Of a stretch of 64,000 nucleotides of DNA, positions 62,101-64,000 are shown one piece after another. This DNA is from Argonema antarcticum A004/B2 (GTDB lineage Bacteria > Cyanobacteriota > Cyanobacteriia > Cyanobacteriales > Aerosakkonemataceae). The position numbers and the translations under genes were made by a program. The stretch covers positions 62,001 to 126,000 of the forward strand of contig NZ_JAIQZN010000001.1 in the NCBI RefSeq assembly GCF_023333585.1, given 5' to 3'. Every line of letters begins with the position of its first letter. The stretch's first letter is position 1. The notes beneath the pieces are model-generated. The model had not been told where the DNA came from, did no database searches, and worked only from the letters and a program-made list of their open reading frames with translations.

Positions 62101-63414
62101 TTAGCGAAACAACCTGAATTTTTTCCTTTTGCTCGCCGGTCTGTTAACTTCCTCAACGGGTTCCTCCTCCTCAACGGGTTCCTCCTCCTCAACGGGGTCT
62201 TCCTCAACTGGTTCCTCTTCCTCAAAGTCAAATTCTTTCTGTTTGAGAACTACTAAAGTTATGTCATCAAAAACTTTTTGTTTGCCGATAAATCCTTTAA
62301 GATCATCAACTATAGCTTGCTTAATTTCTTCGACAGAGCCATCCCAGTTTTGACTGGCAACTTCACACAATCTCTCAATCCCATATTGTTCTTTATCCAT
62401 GTTGTAGGCTTCAGGAATTCCATCGGTATAGAGGACTATTCCATCCCCTGCATTTAATTCGATGGTGGTATGATTGATAAAGTCAGTAATTTCCTCATCT
62501 AACCCAATCGGAAACCCCAGATCCATCGTGTTAACGCGCTCAACTTCGCCTCCATTTCGCACTACAATCGTTTCTTCGTGCTGACCGCTGATACTGATTT
62601 TGCCTTTTGTATAAGTGAGAATGACTAATGTCAAACTCTTATCTGAATTCATGCGGCGGACATTTTTATAAAGAGTGCGGTTGAGGGCGTCTAAAAATTT
62701 AACTGGATCGAGTTCTCGAATTTCTTTAAGAGTACGGACTGCTGTTTGGGTCATGACCATTAAGATGCCACTTTCGAGTCCGTGTCCGGTGACATCACCG
62801 ATCCCAATTGTAACTACGCCGTCTGTGTACAGGACATCATAATAGTCGCCGCCAACTTCGTCGGCTGGTTCCATAAAACCGGCAATTTCTAAACCTTCGA
62901 TGGCTTCTAGTTCATCTGATGTAGGCAGAATCATGTGTTGCATTTGGCGCAACATCTCCAGTTCTTTAGCCATGCGGAAGTTTTCGGCTTGGAGGATGGC
63001 TTCGGCTTCGTTGCGTTTGAGAAGGTTTACATAAGCTTTAGAGTGGTAGCGGATGCGGGCGACCAGTTCTGCTTTGTCTGGGAGTTTGACTATATAATCG
63101 TTTGCGCCTAATGCAAAAGCTTTTGCTTTGATGAGGGGTTCTTCTTTGCTAGAGAGAACGATGAGGGGAACGTATCTGGTGGGAGCGTTTTGGGCTCTGA
63201 GAAAGCGCACTAAGACCAGTCCTTCCATTTCTGGCATAACTAGGTCTTGTAAGATGACTGTTGGCTGACATGATTTAGCGACTTTGAGTGCTTTGGTAGG
63301 GTCGCTACAGTAATGAAAGGTGATATCTTTTTCTGGAAGTAACATTCGACGAACGGCTTCGCCGATCATTGGTTGATCGTCGATGAGTAAGACTGTAATT
63401 GGATCTTCTACCAC
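62101..63414 (-). CDS. Response-regulator / PP2C (SpoIIE-type) phosphatase
   Basis: The product is 437 aa from GTG at 63414 with AGGAAA upstream. The receiver domain has LLIDDQP and the phospho-acceptor Asp57 in VILQDLVMPEMEG, with a Lys in IVKLPDK. A coiled-coil linker (about 125-165) leads to the PP2C domain: ADEVGGDYYDVL, VTIGIGDVTGHGLESG, DGIVLYTDGIPEAYN, and KVFDDITLVVL. The C-terminus is an acidic repeat (EEPVEE, from an 18-bp DNA repeat at 62157-62222) ending in a basic tail. It should dephosphorylate the STAS protein when the receiver is activated; kinase and STAS genes follow. Confidence 0.9.
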   Translation of the reverse strand: MVEDPITVLLIDDQPMIGEAVRRMLLPEKDITFHYCSDPTKALKVAKSCQPTVILQDLVMPEMEGLVLVRFLRAQNAPTRYVPLIVLSSKEEPLIKAKAFALGANDYIVKLPDKAELVARIRYHSKAYVNLLKRNEAEAILQAENFRMAKELEMLRQMQHMILPTSDELEAIEGLEIAGFMEPADEVGGDYYDVLYTDGVVTIGIGDVTGHGLESGILMVMTQTAVRTLKEIRELDPVKFLDALNRTLYKNVRRMNSDKSLTLVILTYTKGKISISGQHEETIVVRNGGEVERVNTMDLGFPIGLDEEITDFINHTTIELNAGDGIVLYTDGIPEAYNMDKEQYGIERLCEVASQNWDGSVEEIKQAIVDDLKGFIGKQKVFDDITLVVLKQKEFDFEEEEPVEEDPVEEEEPVEEEEPVEEVNRPASKRKKFRLFR

Positions 63415-63466
63415 TGCTTTGATTTCCTTTTGAGATGTTGACCTGAAGATAGAATGTAGCGAGTAA

Positions 63467-64000
63467 CTAGCGCATCATTGCTATTCGATCGATTAAGGTA
63501 GTGGCGATCGCATCTAGGGGTAAAACTTCCACCGCAGCACCCAAGTCTACTGCTGCTTTGGGCATCCCATAAACCACACAGCTGGCCCGATCTTGGGCGA
63601 TCGTATGCCATCCCTTGTTGCGTAACACACTTAGCCCCTCCGCTCCATCTCTGCCCATCCCTGTTAGTAGCACCGCTGTTCCGGGGCGGTTCCAGTACTG
63701 AGCTACACTTTTGAAAAATACATCAACTGAAGGACGATAGGGATAATTAATCGGGTCTTTCGTATAACTTAAACTCAAAGTCGATAGCAACGACAGGTGA
63801 TCGTTCGTTCCGGCAATTAATACTTTTCCTACTTCGATACGACTTCCTTGGGATGCTAGCTGCACGCTCAGGGGCGTTTGTTGATTTAGCCATTCTACTA
63901 AACTGGGGGTAAATTCTGCATCTACGTGCTGGACAATAACTACTGCTGCACCGAAACTTGCCGGTAAGCGAGATAGGATCTTTGCGAGAGCGTTAGGCCC
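63467..64000 (-). CDS. CheB-type methylesterase catalytic domain (cut by window end)
   Basis: The last 177 codons are visible and the gene continues past 64000. [20 protein letters not shown] carries the catalytic His. [11 protein letters not shown] and [20 protein letters not shown], with the catalytic Asp, follow, then [18 protein letters not shown]. CheB demethylates chemoreceptors. The stop is 52 bp before the phosphatase gene, so the two may be one operon. No receiver domain can be seen. Confidence 0.9.
   Translation of the reverse strand, partial: GPNALAKILSRLPASFGAAVVIVQHVDAEFTPSLVEWLNQQTPLSVQLASQGSRIEVGKVLIAGTNDHLSLLSTLSLSYTKDPINYPYRPSVDVFFKSVAQYWNRPGTAVLLTGMGRDGAEGLSVLRNKGWHTIAQDRASCVVYGMPKAAVDLGAAVEVLPLDAIATTLIDRIAMMR

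Overview
The window comes from a cyanobacterium, probably a filamentous one. GCGATCGC (HIP1) palindromes are frequent on both strands, and the marker genes are cyanobacterial: psb34, the pipX-pipY pair, sepF beside proC, DUF3086 and DUF3119 proteins, a ycf63/MlaE-type permease and an icfG-like partner-switching set. Arrays of seven-base tandem repeats (TCAGTTG, TCAAAAG, CCCTAGC, GGGGGAG and GTGCTGA types) are typical of large filamentous genomes. No rRNA, tRNA or CRISPR array was seen. All calls come from reading the sequence and translations; no search was run.

Layout. 0-13 kb is mostly core metabolism: the start of a DevB/HlyD-like exporter subunit divergent from a TetR-type repressor, with two inverted-repeat operators between them; cimA; a 2Fe-2S ferredoxin; thiO and thiG; psb34; a Ski2-like helicase; and a GHL10-type glycosyl hydrolase. 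13-21.6 kb is accessory, AT-richer to the eye, and I saw no HIP1 site in it. It holds a HigBA locus whose toxin carries a stop codon, then a five-gene minus-strand operon: a caspase-like protease, a 699-aa unknown, a 775-aa protein that reads as tandem SPFH/band-7-like repeats, a ubiquitin-fold/membrane/ARC6-IMS fusion, and a VanY-type peptidase. This operon is the best candidate for an undescribed system. 21.8-29.5 kb holds a ParA ATPase with a coiled-coil partner (possible McdAB carboxysome positioning pair), an S2P protease, a 2TM protein, a Mo-nitrogenase C-terminal-like protein, a cation exchanger, glutaminase and a GDSL hydrolase.

29.6-40.6 kb is again defence-like: two translationally coupled P-loop NTPases, a DUF4258/DUF2283 pair, a decayed second HigBA locus, an MFS exporter with DoxX, a DUF3696-type ATPase followed by an HDR (MIT_C/PLD-like) protein, and an antitoxin/PIN pair. 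40.7-46.8 kb is a conserved block: der, a four-helix-bundle protein, ecfT, pipX, pipY, sepF, proC. 47-54.9 kb is accessory: a Nudix-like/APH fusion, an Eco57I-like restriction gene split into two remnants around a complete methyltransferase-endonuclease fusion, a MazEF-like pair, and two Uma2 proteins. 54.9-64 kb returns to housekeeping and signalling: plsY, DUF3086, DUF3119, the MlaE-type permease, an MscS channel, and a phosphatase/kinase/STAS partner switch beside a cheB cut by the window end.

Two themes recur. Seven-base repeats have expanded inside genes in frame (cimA, the GHL10 gene, ecfT) and around gene starts and ends (proC, pipY). Toxin-antitoxin and restriction genes sit in clusters at different stages of decay.
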